Source: Peribacillus frigoritolerans
Lineage (GTDB): Bacteria > Bacillota > Bacilli > Bacillales > Bacillaceae
Assembly: GCF_004358755.1 (NCBI RefSeq)
Contig: NZ_SMZY01000002.1
Location: 930,001 to 994,000 of the forward strand
Length of the DNA stretch: 64,000 nucleotides
Direction: 5' to 3'
In this document: positions 38,121-45,926 of the stretch, piece after piece
Layout of the letters: every line of letters begins with the position of its first letter
Position numbering within the stretch: the first letter of the stretch is position 1
Program-made: the position numbers and the translations under genes
Notes under the pieces: model-generated
What the model saw: the letters and a program-made list of their open reading frames with translations, nothing else
The model's database searches: none
What the model was told of the DNA's origin: nothing

Positions 38121-38861
38121 CTAAATTTCCTGTGTCCATGTTAAGCCGGCAGCAGCAAGGCGGACAGGACCTTGATAGATGGTCTGAGCTTCTGAGATTA
38201 ACTCCTGATGGTTCCCGAAATGCGGCAAATGAGTAAGCATTAATTCTTTAACGGAAGCGCGATTTGCCAGTTTTGCTGCATCGTAACTATTCATATGTCC
38301 TGCACCTGACCCATCCATCTCTCCGTAAAAATTACACTCGCAAAGAAGAAGATCTGCCAGTTTTGAAAAGGGAATAAATTCTTCGATGAAGCTTGAGTCA
38401 GCTGTATAAACAACTTCTGCATCACCGTCAGAAATCCTCATTGCAAAACAGTCTACCGGGTGCTTTGTTTTTAAGAAACGAATGGTAAAAGGTCCGATTT
38501 GAATCTGTTCATTTGGATTATAGGCCTTCCCTATTGTCACGTCTTTATATGTAAGTCTTGCAAATTCCACCTGATCAGCGGCATGTCCATAGATCGGCAG
38601 TGCCCTGCTGTTCTTGTTTAAGTACTTTGCAATCAGTCTTGCAAATTGCAGCGGTCCCACATCTGAAATATGGTCATGGTGATAATGGGAAAGGATGACC
38701 GCATCAAGCTCTTCAGGCTTCACATAATTCTGCAGCTGTGATAAGACAGCACTTCCGCAGTCTACAAGGAGCCGAAATCCGTCAGATTCAAAAAGATATC
38801 CCGATGATGCCTCATTAACAGCTGGATACCCACCCCAAAAACCAACTACTGTTACCTTCAT
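38121..38861 (-). CDS. yhfI: MBL-fold metallohydrolase (YhfI)
   Basis: A 246-residue metallo-beta-lactamase-fold protein of the RNase Z-like branch. The metal motif is SHYHHDHISD (HxHxDH at 59-64), with further ligands in KTKHPVDC, YTADSS and LTHLPHFGNH. The substrate is not known; a phosphodiesterase or lactonase activity is possible. First gene ahead of lplJ, divergent from yhfH. Confidence 0.85.
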   Translation of the reverse strand: MKVTVVGFWGGYPAVNEASSGYLFESDGFRLLVDCGSAVLSQLQNYVKPEELDAVILSHYHHDHISDVGPLQFARLIAKYLNKNSRALPIYGHAADQVEFARLTYKDVTIGKAYNPNEQIQIGPFTIRFLKTKHPVDCFAMRISDGDAEVVYTADSSFIEEFIPFSKLADLLLCECNFYGEMDGSGAGHMNSYDAAKLANRASVKELMLTHLPHFGNHQELISEAQTIYQGPVRLAAAGLTWTQEI

Positions 38862-38951
38862 GACAATCCTCCTTTATTTTTATTCCTACCTCTCAATATA
38901 CCCATTTTCATAAAAAATTGCATGTTTTATGATATTGTTACAAAACAGACG

Positions 38952-38981
38952 TTGACATATCTCCATCTGTTATAATACAAT
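38952..38981 (+). promoter_or_regulatory. Promoter of yhfH
   Basis: TTGACA (38952-38957), an 18-bp spacer and TACAAT (38976-38981), 30 bp upstream of ATG. TATAAT at 38971 is too close to this -35 (13 bp) to be its partner. Confidence 0.65.
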
Positions 38982-39011
38982 GATATTAACAACAACTTGG
39001 AGGGGATACCA

Positions 39012-39146
39012 ATGTTAGTTAAAATGACTGAATTTTTCAAAAACCTGCCTGCTAAGAAGTGCTTGGAGTGCGGGGATAAAATTGAAGAACAGCATGAGTG
39101 TTACGGCAATACATGCGATAAATGCATGAAAATCAACCACATTTAA
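39012..39146 (+). CDS. yhfH: YhfH family small zinc-ribbon-like protein
   Basis: A 44-residue protein with two Cys pairs, CLEC (17-20) and CDKC (35-38), plus Cys30, suggesting a zinc-binding mini-domain. SD TTGGAGGGG precedes ATG 39012. It has its own promoter and terminator. It corresponds in size, Cys pattern and position to the YhfH family next to yhfI. Function unknown. Confidence 0.85.
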   Translation: MLVKMTEFFKNLPAKKCLECGDKIEEQHECYGNTCDKCMKINHI

Positions 39147-39178
39147 CCTTTGTTCATCCTTACAATACCTATATTTTG

Positions 39179-39210
39179 GAGAAAGAATGTTACGTTCTTT
39201 CTCTTTTTTT
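39179..39210 (+). terminator. Terminator of yhfH
   Basis: GAGAAAGAA (39179-39187) pairs with TTCTTTCTC (39195-39203), followed by seven T residues. Confidence 0.88.
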
Positions 39211-39216
39211 ATGCAA

Positions 39217-39248
39217 TAAAAAAGACACTGAGAAATCAGTGCCTTTTC
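39217..39248 (-). terminator. Terminator of katE
   Basis: CACTGA/TCAGTG with a GAAA loop, flanked by A-run and T-run, ends the minus-strand catalase transcript. Confidence 0.82.
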
Positions 39249-39256
39249 ATATTCTA

Positions 39257-41320
39257 TTAAACTTCTCTGTCCCAATGGCGATGCTCGGCTGCTGCTGCAA
39301 TAAATGCATCAGAGAAAGTAGCCGCTTTTTCTGATGCTTCAGCAACTACTACGCCAGAACCATTGCCAATTCCCGCTGATTCAAGAATTTCAGCCGCTTC
39401 ATAAGCTGCTCCGATTGCTTTAAAGTGGCTGAAGCCTTCTTTCAAGAAAGCAGCCGCTTCTTTCTTCTGAAGTAAGAGATCCCGGCTTTTCGTTCCTCCT
39501 GCAACGTAAATCGCGTCAAATAAGACGGAATCACTAGTAAGGAAAGTATGGTCCACTTCAAGTTGATGGCCGTCATCACTTTTAAGCGGGCTCAGTGTAT
39601 GACTGACCACTTCAGGCGTCATTCCTGCTTCTTCCAATGAACTTAAGAATGGATTTAGCTGAGAGGCATTGTACCCGTCCTCAGCGAGTATCGCTACTTT
39701 TCGTGTATCCGGTAATTTGATTGTTTTTTCCTGACTGAGTGCAGGAGACGAGTTTGTTACACCTGACTCTGCTGTATCCTTATTGACCGATGCCCCAATG
39801 CCTGCTGCCACTTCTTCTGCAAGATTCATGTCTATGGCACTGATCATGTCAACAACCTGCTGCTGAACATATTTGCTCTTTACTTTTCCAAGTTCAAAGC
39901 GGAAAGCTGTAGTGATATGCTGCTTTTCAATTTCTGTCATGCTGTTCCAGAACAGCTTAGCCTGTGAAAAATGATCCTTAAAGCTCTCACTGCGCTGACG
40001 GATCTTACTTCCCTCTACCTTTTCCTGATAATGAACATAGCCGCCTTCTTCCTCAGCAGCCGGACGAGGGTCATTTTGAGCAAGTGAGTTTTTATGATAC
40101 GCGGTCTGGCCGCGGTTAATCGTCATGCGGTGCATACCGTCTCTTTGATTGTTATGAAACGGACAGACGGGACGATTGATTGGAAGTTCATGAAAGTTTG
40201 GACCGCCAAGTCTTGAAAGCTGTGTATCTGTATATGAAAATAATCGGCCCTGAAGCAAAGGGTCATTTGAAAAATCAATGCCTGGAACTACACTTCCAGG
40301 ATGGAACGCAACCTGCTCTGTTTCAGCAAACACATTATCCTGATTGCGGTCCAGCGTCATTTTTCCGATCAATTTTACAGGAACGATTTCCTCCGGCCAT
40401 AGCTTTGTCGGATCTAGAATGTCAAAGTCAAAGTTAAACTCATTCTCTTCTTCTATGATTTGAACGCCTAGCTCATATTCTGGATAATCTCCATTTTCAA
40501 TCGCTTCATAGAGATCTCTTCTATGAAAATCCGGATCTTTTCCTGCAAGCTTTTGAGCTTCATCCCACACAAGAGAATGAACGCCAAGCTTCGGCTTCCA
40601 GAGGAATTTCACAAAACGGCCTTTCCCTTCCTCGTTTACAAATCTGAAGGTATGGACGCCAAATCCCTCCATCATCCGGTAGCTTCGCGGGATCGCCCTG
40701 TCTGACATTGCCCACATAATCATATGTGCTGATTCCTGATTGTTTGCAATAAAATCCCAGAATGTATCATGAGCGGAAGAAGCCTGAGGCATTTCATTAT
40801 GCGGTTCTGGTTTTAAAGCATGAACCAAATCCGGAAACTTGATCGCATCCTGAATGAAGAAAACCGGAATGTTATTTCCGACTAAATCATAATTTCCTTC
40901 CTCGGTATAAAACTTGGTTGCGAATCCCCTCGCATCCCTTACCGTATCACCTGAACCCCTTGAACCCGCAACCGTTGAAAACCGGACAAATACAGGCGTT
41001 TTAACAGAAGGATCCTGAAGAAATTTAGCCTTTGTGAATTCTTTCATCGGCTCGTAGACCTGAAAATAACCATGAGCCCCATAGCCCATAGCATGCACAA
41101 TTCGCTCAGGAATGCGCTCATGATCAAAATGAGTCATCTTTTCCCTGAAATGAAAATCTTCCATCAAAGTAGGTCCCCGTACACCTGCTTTTAAAGAATG
41201 CTCATCATCTGAAACACGCAGCCCCTGATTCGTCGTCATTTTCTTTCCCGTATCATCTACCCGGTACGCTTCTAACTGTTCATCCTTGCTGTTTTTAGAA
41301 TGCTTGGTCAATTGATTCAT
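39257..41320 (-). CDS. katE: Large-subunit (HPII-type) catalase
   Basis: A 687-residue heme catalase with the extra C-terminal DJ-1/PfpI-like (glutamine amidotransferase-like) domain of clade 2 enzymes. Catalytic His76 lies in ERIVHAMGYG; the proximal Tyr is in GRLFSYTDTQLSRLGGPN. The C-terminal domain starts near TRKVAILAEDGYN. It decomposes hydrogen peroxide. B. subtilis KatE is sigma-B controlled, and a plausible sigma-B promoter lies upstream here. Confidence 0.94.
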   Translation of the reverse strand: MNQLTKHSKNSKDEQLEAYRVDDTGKKMTTNQGLRVSDDEHSLKAGVRGPTLMEDFHFREKMTHFDHERIPERIVHAMGYGAHGYFQVYEPMKEFTKAKFLQDPSVKTPVFVRFSTVAGSRGSGDTVRDARGFATKFYTEEGNYDLVGNNIPVFFIQDAIKFPDLVHALKPEPHNEMPQASSAHDTFWDFIANNQESAHMIMWAMSDRAIPRSYRMMEGFGVHTFRFVNEEGKGRFVKFLWKPKLGVHSLVWDEAQKLAGKDPDFHRRDLYEAIENGDYPEYELGVQIIEEENEFNFDFDILDPTKLWPEEIVPVKLIGKMTLDRNQDNVFAETEQVAFHPGSVVPGIDFSNDPLLQGRLFSYTDTQLSRLGGPNFHELPINRPVCPFHNNQRDGMHRMTINRGQTAYHKNSLAQNDPRPAAEEEGGYVHYQEKVEGSKIRQRSESFKDHFSQAKLFWNSMTEIEKQHITTAFRFELGKVKSKYVQQQVVDMISAIDMNLAEEVAAGIGASVNKDTAESGVTNSSPALSQEKTIKLPDTRKVAILAEDGYNASQLNPFLSSLEEAGMTPEVVSHTLSPLKSDDGHQLEVDHTFLTSDSVLFDAIYVAGGTKSRDLLLQKKEAAAFLKEGFSHFKAIGAAYEAAEILESAGIGNGSGVVVAEASEKAATFSDAFIAAAAEHRHWDREV

Positions 41321-41352
41321 TCCTTCCGTTCTATTATATGTACTCTATTGAA

Positions 41353-41378
41353 TTACCACATAATTTCGACAATGAAAC
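41353..41378 (-). promoter_or_regulatory. Possible sigma-B promoter of katE
   Basis: On the minus strand GTTTCA (41373-41378), 14 bp, TGGTAA (41353-41358), compared with GTTTAA-N12/15-GGGTAW. Two mismatches, but the spacing and the known sigma-B control of katE support it. Confidence 0.45.
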
Positions 41379-41403
41379 CCATATTTCTTAGATTCCTTTC
41401 ATC

Positions 41404-41433
41404 AAAAAAGACACTGCTTTTAAAACAGTGTCC
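41404..41433 (-). terminator. Terminator of the second lacI-type gene
   Basis: GACACTG/CAGTGTC with a TTTAAAA-type loop and, on the minus strand, a six-base T run. Confidence 0.85.
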
Positions 41434-41460
41434 TTAGCTCTCAATTCTTTGACTAATTTG

Positions 41461-42477
41461 TCATCTAAACTTTACAATCTCCTTACTCACAGTGGAATCC
41501 CTCACAATAAGCTTCAGAGGAAACTGGTAAATTTCAAGAGAATGATAGATTTTCCTGTTAATTTTATCAATCATCACATCCATTGCTTTTTTAGCCATTT
41601 CTCCTACAGGCTGGTGAACGGTTGTAATCATTGGATCAAGCAATTCCGTAATCGCCTGGTTATCAAAGCCCACGACGGCAAGCTCATCCGGCACGTTCCA
41701 GCCATGCTTTCTTGCTTCAGAGATGATTCCCGCTGCTACTTCATCAGCACCAGTAAAAACAGCTGTTGGTTTCTCATGCAGCTCTATTAATTCGCGGAAA
41801 ACTCTCTTTCCATCTTCAATATTAAATGCGTCCCTGAACGCGGCATTTTCGTCAAAAGGCAGTCCTGTTTCTGCTAAGGCTTGTTTAAATCCTCTCTCCC
41901 GCTCTTTGGCAACATTGCTTCTGTGCCCTCCGCAGCAATAGGCGATATGTTTGTGGCCTTGCTCAATCAAGTGCTTTGTCGCTATGTAGCCTCCAAATGC
42001 CTGATCTAACCTGATCATAGGAACTTTTGCATTTTCTTCGAACTCATTGCACAATACGATTGGACCATACTCCATATACGGTTCGATTTTTCTCCAGTCA
42101 TTTTCAAGGGATGCAAGGATCACGCCATCAACCTGCTTTGTTTTAAGCAGGTTTAAATATTTAAGTTCTTTGGTTTTAGAATATTGTGTCTGGCAAACAA
42201 TCAGCTGATAGTTTCTCTCAGACGAAGCAATCTCCAATGACTCAATGAACTGGCTGAAAAAAGGATTGAGAACTCTTGGAATGAACACTGCTATAATTTC
42301 TGTCTTTTGATTGCGGAGACTTCTGGCGGATGAATTAGGTACATAACCCAGTTCTTCCATTGCTTCTAATACAACCCTTTTTTTAGATTCAGATACATAC
42401 GGATGGTTGTTGATGACTCGTGATACCGTGGTTCTGGACAGTCCTGCAAGTCTGGCAACATCCTCAATTGTAGACAC
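41461..42477 (-). CDS. LacI-family transcriptional regulator
   Basis: A 338-residue LacI/GalR protein: helix-turn-helix TIEDVARLAGLSRTTVSRVI at residues 3-22, hinge YVPNSSARSLRNQ, and a sugar-binding-type core with the GFDNQAITELLDP segment. No sugar genes adjoin it, so targets are not evident. A perfect 14/14 cre-type palindrome (42523-42536) lies in its own upstream region and could be a CcpA site or its own operator. It differs clearly from the regulator at 295. Confidence 0.9.
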   Translation of the reverse strand: MSTIEDVARLAGLSRTTVSRVINNHPYVSESKKRVVLEAMEELGYVPNSSARSLRNQKTEIIAVFIPRVLNPFFSQFIESLEIASSERNYQLIVCQTQYSKTKELKYLNLLKTKQVDGVILASLENDWRKIEPYMEYGPIVLCNEFEENAKVPMIRLDQAFGGYIATKHLIEQGHKHIAYCCGGHRSNVAKERERGFKQALAETGLPFDENAAFRDAFNIEDGKRVFRELIELHEKPTAVFTGADEVAAGIISEARKHGWNVPDELAVVGFDNQAITELLDPMITTVHQPVGEMAKKAMDVMIDKINRKIYHSLEIYQFPLKLIVRDSTVSKEIVKFR

Positions 42478-42522
42478 TTGCTTTCCCCCTCATCTCGCGA
42501 ACGAATGGTGTCTCTATACAAA

Positions 42523-42536
42523 TGAAATCGTTCTCA
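42523..42536. promoter_or_regulatory. cre-like palindrome upstream of the LacI-type gene
   Basis: TGAAATCGTTCTCA fits all 14 positions of TGWAANCGNTNWCA. It lies 46 bp upstream of the start codon, where it could mediate catabolite control or autoregulation. Confidence 0.7.
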
Positions 42537-42626
42537 TTTTCCATTATATTTCAAAATGTAAGGGCTTTCAATATATAAAACGATTGAATCTTTTCTCTGT
42601 CAGTTCACTCCTGGATCATTCATAAT

Positions 42627-42664
42627 AAAAAAAACGCCTAAAGCATATCGCTTTAGACGTTTTT
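42627..42664 (-). terminator. Terminator of yhgE
   Basis: ACGCCTAAAGC/GCTTTAGACGT stem with ATATC loop, A-run before and T-run after. Confidence 0.88.
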
Positions 42665-42667
42665 CCT

Positions 42668-45145
42668 TTATGCAGCTAATTCTTCTGCTTCTTCTCTTTT
42701 ATTCTTTCTTAAAGCGAAGAAGAAATAAGCAATTGTGCCAATCATCATAGCAGCGATAAAGATCGCCAAAATGCCTGCCTGCTGCCACATGAAGGCAAAG
42801 TCACCAGATGAGATGACCGCTTTAAAGCCAGAGACTGAATAAGTCATAGGCAGCCATGCATTAAAGATCTGCAGCGCATTTGGAATCAGTTCAAGCGGGA
42901 ATGTTCCTGCGCTTGTTGTAAGCTGTAAAATCAGGATGATGATAGCAACAAATCTTCCAGGATCGCCTAATGTTGTCACTAAGAATTGTACCAGTGTAAT
43001 AAAAGTCAGACTCGTAATGATGCTGAATAAAACGAAATATGGAACACTTTGTACTTCAATGTTTAATCCATATAATAAGACTGCATCTGCAAGCAATGCC
43101 TGAATGACGCCAATGACTGCGAGAATGCCGAACTTGCTCATAAACCAGCCGATTGCACTTTTAGGAACGCCAGCCGCCTGTCTCAATGGGAAGACAATTG
43201 AAAGCAGCAATGCCCCAACAAATAAACCAAGTGACAAGAAGTAAGGTGCGAAGCCCGTTCCATAGTTAGGAACCGCATTTACTTTTTCATCTTTTACTTT
43301 TACAGGTTCGGAAATCATGTCGTACGTTTTATCTGAACCGCCTTTGTCTTTTGTTTCTTCTGCGGCTTCTCCAAGTTTAGAAGAAAGTTCCCCAGTTCCA
43401 TCTGAAAGTTTGTCTACACCTTCATCTACTTTTCCGGCACCGTCTGCAAGCTGATTTGTACCGTCTTGAAGAGCAGATGAACCGTCTGCAAGCTTAGAAA
43501 TTCCTGAATTGAGTTCACCGCTGCCGGCTGCAAGTTTTGCAGATCCAGCTTTTGCTTCAGCGAATTTCTGATTATATGTTTCTAATCCGTTTGTAAGCTT
43601 CTGCTGACCGGTTAAAAGCTTACCAGAACCATCATATAAAGCTTCTTGACCTGCAACAAGCTGATCTAAAGCAGTTTCAACCTGTTTTTGACCTGCGGCA
43701 AGCTGTCCGGATTTTTCAGATAGGGTAGCAGCGCCAGTTTGAAGTTTGTTTGCTCCTGCTGATAGCTCGCCGGATTTTTCAGATAGTGTTGCAACACCTG
43801 TTTGAAGCTTGTTTGCTCCTGCTGATAGCTCGCCGGATTTTTCAGATAGTGTTGCCGCACCTGATTGAAGCTTGTTTGCTCCTGCTGATAGCTCTCCAAG
43901 ACTGCTTTCAAGCTTCTTGCTTCCTTGTGATAATTGATTGACACCTTTTGCTGCCTCAATTAACTTTTGTTTCTCTGCTTCCGGCAATGGCATTTTTTCA
44001 ATTTGAGGAATCATAGCAGCCATCTGATCATTTAATGAAGATAATCCTGCAGATAACTCCGAAGCCCCTGCTTGTGCAGCCTGATTACCATCATAAAGAC
44101 GATTTAAGCCTCCTGAAAGTTCTCCTGCACCGGCTGATAATGCTTTACTGCCGTCAGTAAGCTGATTTAAACCGCTTGATAATTCTCCTGCACCGGCTGA
44201 TAATGCTTTATTGCCTTCAGCCAGCTGATTCAAACCGCCTGACAGCTCTCCCGCACCTGCACTGAGTTTAGCTGAACCGTCTGTTAACTGCGGAGCTGAT
44301 TCCTGCAGCTTTGTCATCCCTGCAAGAGATGTACCCAATCCTTCGTTCAGCTTAACAGTCCCAGCTTCTGCTTCAGAAGAACCGCTCTGAAGCTGCTTTC
44401 CGCCGTCCTGCAGCTGACCAAGCCCGCTGTCCAGGCTTTTAATGCCGTTTGACAATTCCTTAGTACCGGCAGATGCACTATTCAATCCATCTTTGAAGCT
44501 GATTGATTTCTCAGCCAAAAGTTGAAGATTTTCCTTCAGTTTGCCAGATCCGTCTTTCAATTCGCCAACACCGTTATTGATCTCGCTGGCACCGTCACTT
44601 GCCTGGCCGATGCCGTCTGCAAGCTTATCAATATTTTCGAAAATACTTTCTGCATAGGTTTTCGTAATCGTATTTGAGACTTCTTCTTTTATTTGAGCAA
44701 CAGCTGTTCCGCCTATCTGCCCTGATAGGAAGTTAAAGCCTTCATTCGGAACGTATTTTAATTCCAGGGACTGAGGATTTTTATCCATTAGAGTTGTAGC
44801 GTTTTTCGAAAAATCCCCAGGTATTTCAATCATCATGTAATATTGTTCATTTTCAAGGCCTCTTACCGCTTCATCCTTTGAGACAAAATCCCATTTAAAC
44901 TTTGGATTATCCCTCAAATTATCAACCAGATCTGAGCCAATCTTCAATTCGGTTCCTTCGTAATCTGCCCCGGTGTCTTCATTCACTACTGCAACCGGCA
45001 GCTGATCTAATTGTTCATATGGATCCCAAAACGCCCATAGGAACATTCCGGCGTACATTAGCGGAATAAATAATACAGCGAGTACTGGAATAAGAACTTT
45101 TTTGTTGGAAACTAATGCTTTCCATTCTTTCGCTATTAAGCTCAT
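42668..45145 (-). CDS. yhgE: YhgE/Pip family membrane protein
   Basis: An 825-residue protein with one N-terminal membrane segment, a long extracytoplasmic domain and five or six C-terminal segments resembling an ABC-2 permease. Relatives include YhgE of B. subtilis, phage-infection protein Pip and ESX-linked EsaA. The middle is built of Gly-Leu-Ser repeats, including two sets of three nearly identical 21-residue units (about 294-356 and 419-481). Function is uncertain (export or envelope). It is preceded by a TGACCA-N11-TGGTCA operator also found before the TetR gene next to it. Confidence 0.9.
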   Translation of the reverse strand: MSLIAKEWKALVSNKKVLIPVLAVLFIPLMYAGMFLWAFWDPYEQLDQLPVAVVNEDTGADYEGTELKIGSDLVDNLRDNPKFKWDFVSKDEAVRGLENEQYYMMIEIPGDFSKNATTLMDKNPQSLELKYVPNEGFNFLSGQIGGTAVAQIKEEVSNTITKTYAESIFENIDKLADGIGQASDGASEINNGVGELKDGSGKLKENLQLLAEKSISFKDGLNSASAGTKELSNGIKSLDSGLGQLQDGGKQLQSGSSEAEAGTVKLNEGLGTSLAGMTKLQESAPQLTDGSAKLSAGAGELSGGLNQLAEGNKALSAGAGELSSGLNQLTDGSKALSAGAGELSGGLNRLYDGNQAAQAGASELSAGLSSLNDQMAAMIPQIEKMPLPEAEKQKLIEAAKGVNQLSQGSKKLESSLGELSAGANKLQSGAATLSEKSGELSAGANKLQTGVATLSEKSGELSAGANKLQTGAATLSEKSGQLAAGQKQVETALDQLVAGQEALYDGSGKLLTGQQKLTNGLETYNQKFAEAKAGSAKLAAGSGELNSGISKLADGSSALQDGTNQLADGAGKVDEGVDKLSDGTGELSSKLGEAAEETKDKGGSDKTYDMISEPVKVKDEKVNAVPNYGTGFAPYFLSLGLFVGALLLSIVFPLRQAAGVPKSAIGWFMSKFGILAVIGVIQALLADAVLLYGLNIEVQSVPYFVLFSIITSLTFITLVQFLVTTLGDPGRFVAIIILILQLTTSAGTFPLELIPNALQIFNAWLPMTYSVSGFKAVISSGDFAFMWQQAGILAIFIAAMMIGTIAYFFFALRKNKREEAEELAA
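43703..43891 (-). repeat. yhgE: Tandem 63-bp repeat in yhgE (set 2)
   Basis: Three consecutive 21-codon units of the form AGANKLQxGxATLSEKSGxL, nearly identical in DNA sequence (only a few changes), encoding residues about 419-481. Confidence 0.85.
44078..44266 (-). repeat. yhgE: Tandem 63-bp repeat in yhgE (set 1)
   Basis: Three consecutive 21-codon units of the form AGAGELSxGLNxLxxGxxAx, more diverged than set 2, encoding residues about 294-356. Confidence 0.8.
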
Positions 45146-45175
45146 TCAAAAATCTCCTCCTATAAATATTCATAT

Positions 45176-45198
45176 TGACCATTTTGTTCATTTGGTCA
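45176..45198. promoter_or_regulatory. TetR-type operator upstream of yhgE
   Basis: TGACCA-N11-TGGTCA (23 bp), 30 bp upstream of the yhgE start. The same arms and spacing recur at 45819. Confidence 0.85.
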
Positions 45199-45225
45199 AT
45201 TCTGTTTAAAAAAATAGAGGACCAT

Positions 45226-45798
45226 CTATTTTGACAATCCTTTTAATAAGTAAAGCTGAAAAAGATCTGCTATTTCCGCTTTTTCAAGCGGCTGATGATA
45301 TTTTTCCCAATCAAAAATAAGGGAAATGTAAAGCTTCACCATCACAAATGCCGTTACTTCAGGATTGCATTCCCGAAGCTCGCCTTTTGAAACGGCAGCT
45401 TCTATTTTTGAAGCAATAAACTGCAGAATCATTTTCTCAAGGCGCTGCACAACTTCCTGTACAGCCGGAGTGCCAACATCTGTGCTTTCCTGAAAGATTT
45501 TGATTGTGAACTGATGTTTTTTCCGAAATTCAAGCAGACTGTATAAAGCACGATGTACATTTTCGAAAAAAGGCAGATCATCATCCATTGCTTTTTCTGC
45601 TTCCATTCTCATTTCAGCAAGAAGCGTGGATACAATCTCATCAAAGAGTTCTTCTTTGTTTTTAAAAAAAGTGTAGATGGTCCCTTTGCCAACGTTGGCA
45701 AGCTTCGCAACAGAGTCCATTGTTGTAGCTTTGTAGCCAAATTGTGTAAACGACCTCTTTGCAGCCTCCACAATTAAATGTTTTCGATCAATGCTCAA
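45226..45798 (-). CDS. yhgD: TetR-family regulator (YhgD)
   Basis: A TetR/AcrR repressor of about 190 residues. The helix-turn-helix is TTMDSVAKLANVGKGTIYTFFKNKEEL (helices 2-4; about 25-51) and the C-terminal ligand domain is all-helical. TTG 45798 is chosen as start (GGAGG 8 nt upstream); an upstream ATG at 45885 would place the N-terminus over the operator. Matching TGACCA-N11-TGGTCA sites before this gene and before yhgE indicate that it represses itself and the membrane protein. Confidence 0.88.
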   Translation of the reverse strand: MSIDRKHLIVEAAKRSFTQFGYKATTMDSVAKLANVGKGTIYTFFKNKEELFDEIVSTLLAEMRMEAEKAMDDDLPFFENVHRALYSLLEFRKKHQFTIKIFQESTDVGTPAVQEVVQRLEKMILQFIASKIEAAVSKGELRECNPEVTAFVMVKLYISLIFDWEKYHQPLEKAEIADLFQLYLLKGLSK

Positions 45799-45818
45799 TC
45801 GGCTTACCTCCATCAAAA

Positions 45819-45841
45819 TGACCAAATGACAAATCTGGTCA
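45819..45841. promoter_or_regulatory. TetR-type operator upstream of yhgD
   Basis: TGACCA-N11-TGGTCA, identical arms and spacing to the site before yhgE, 21 bp upstream of the TTG start of the regulator. Confidence 0.85.
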
Positions 45842-45897
45842 ATTAGTACAGAACTTAATATATCACAGGAATTTCTCACAATCAAGATTAAACATCA

Positions 45898-45926
45898 AAA
45901 AAAACAACTCTCTTTTAAAGAGTTGC
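45898..45926 (-). terminator. Terminator of the hemEHY operon
   Basis: On the minus strand CAACTCTTT pairs with AGAGAGTTG and is followed by eight T residues; the 5' arm overlaps the last hemY codons. Confidence 0.85.
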
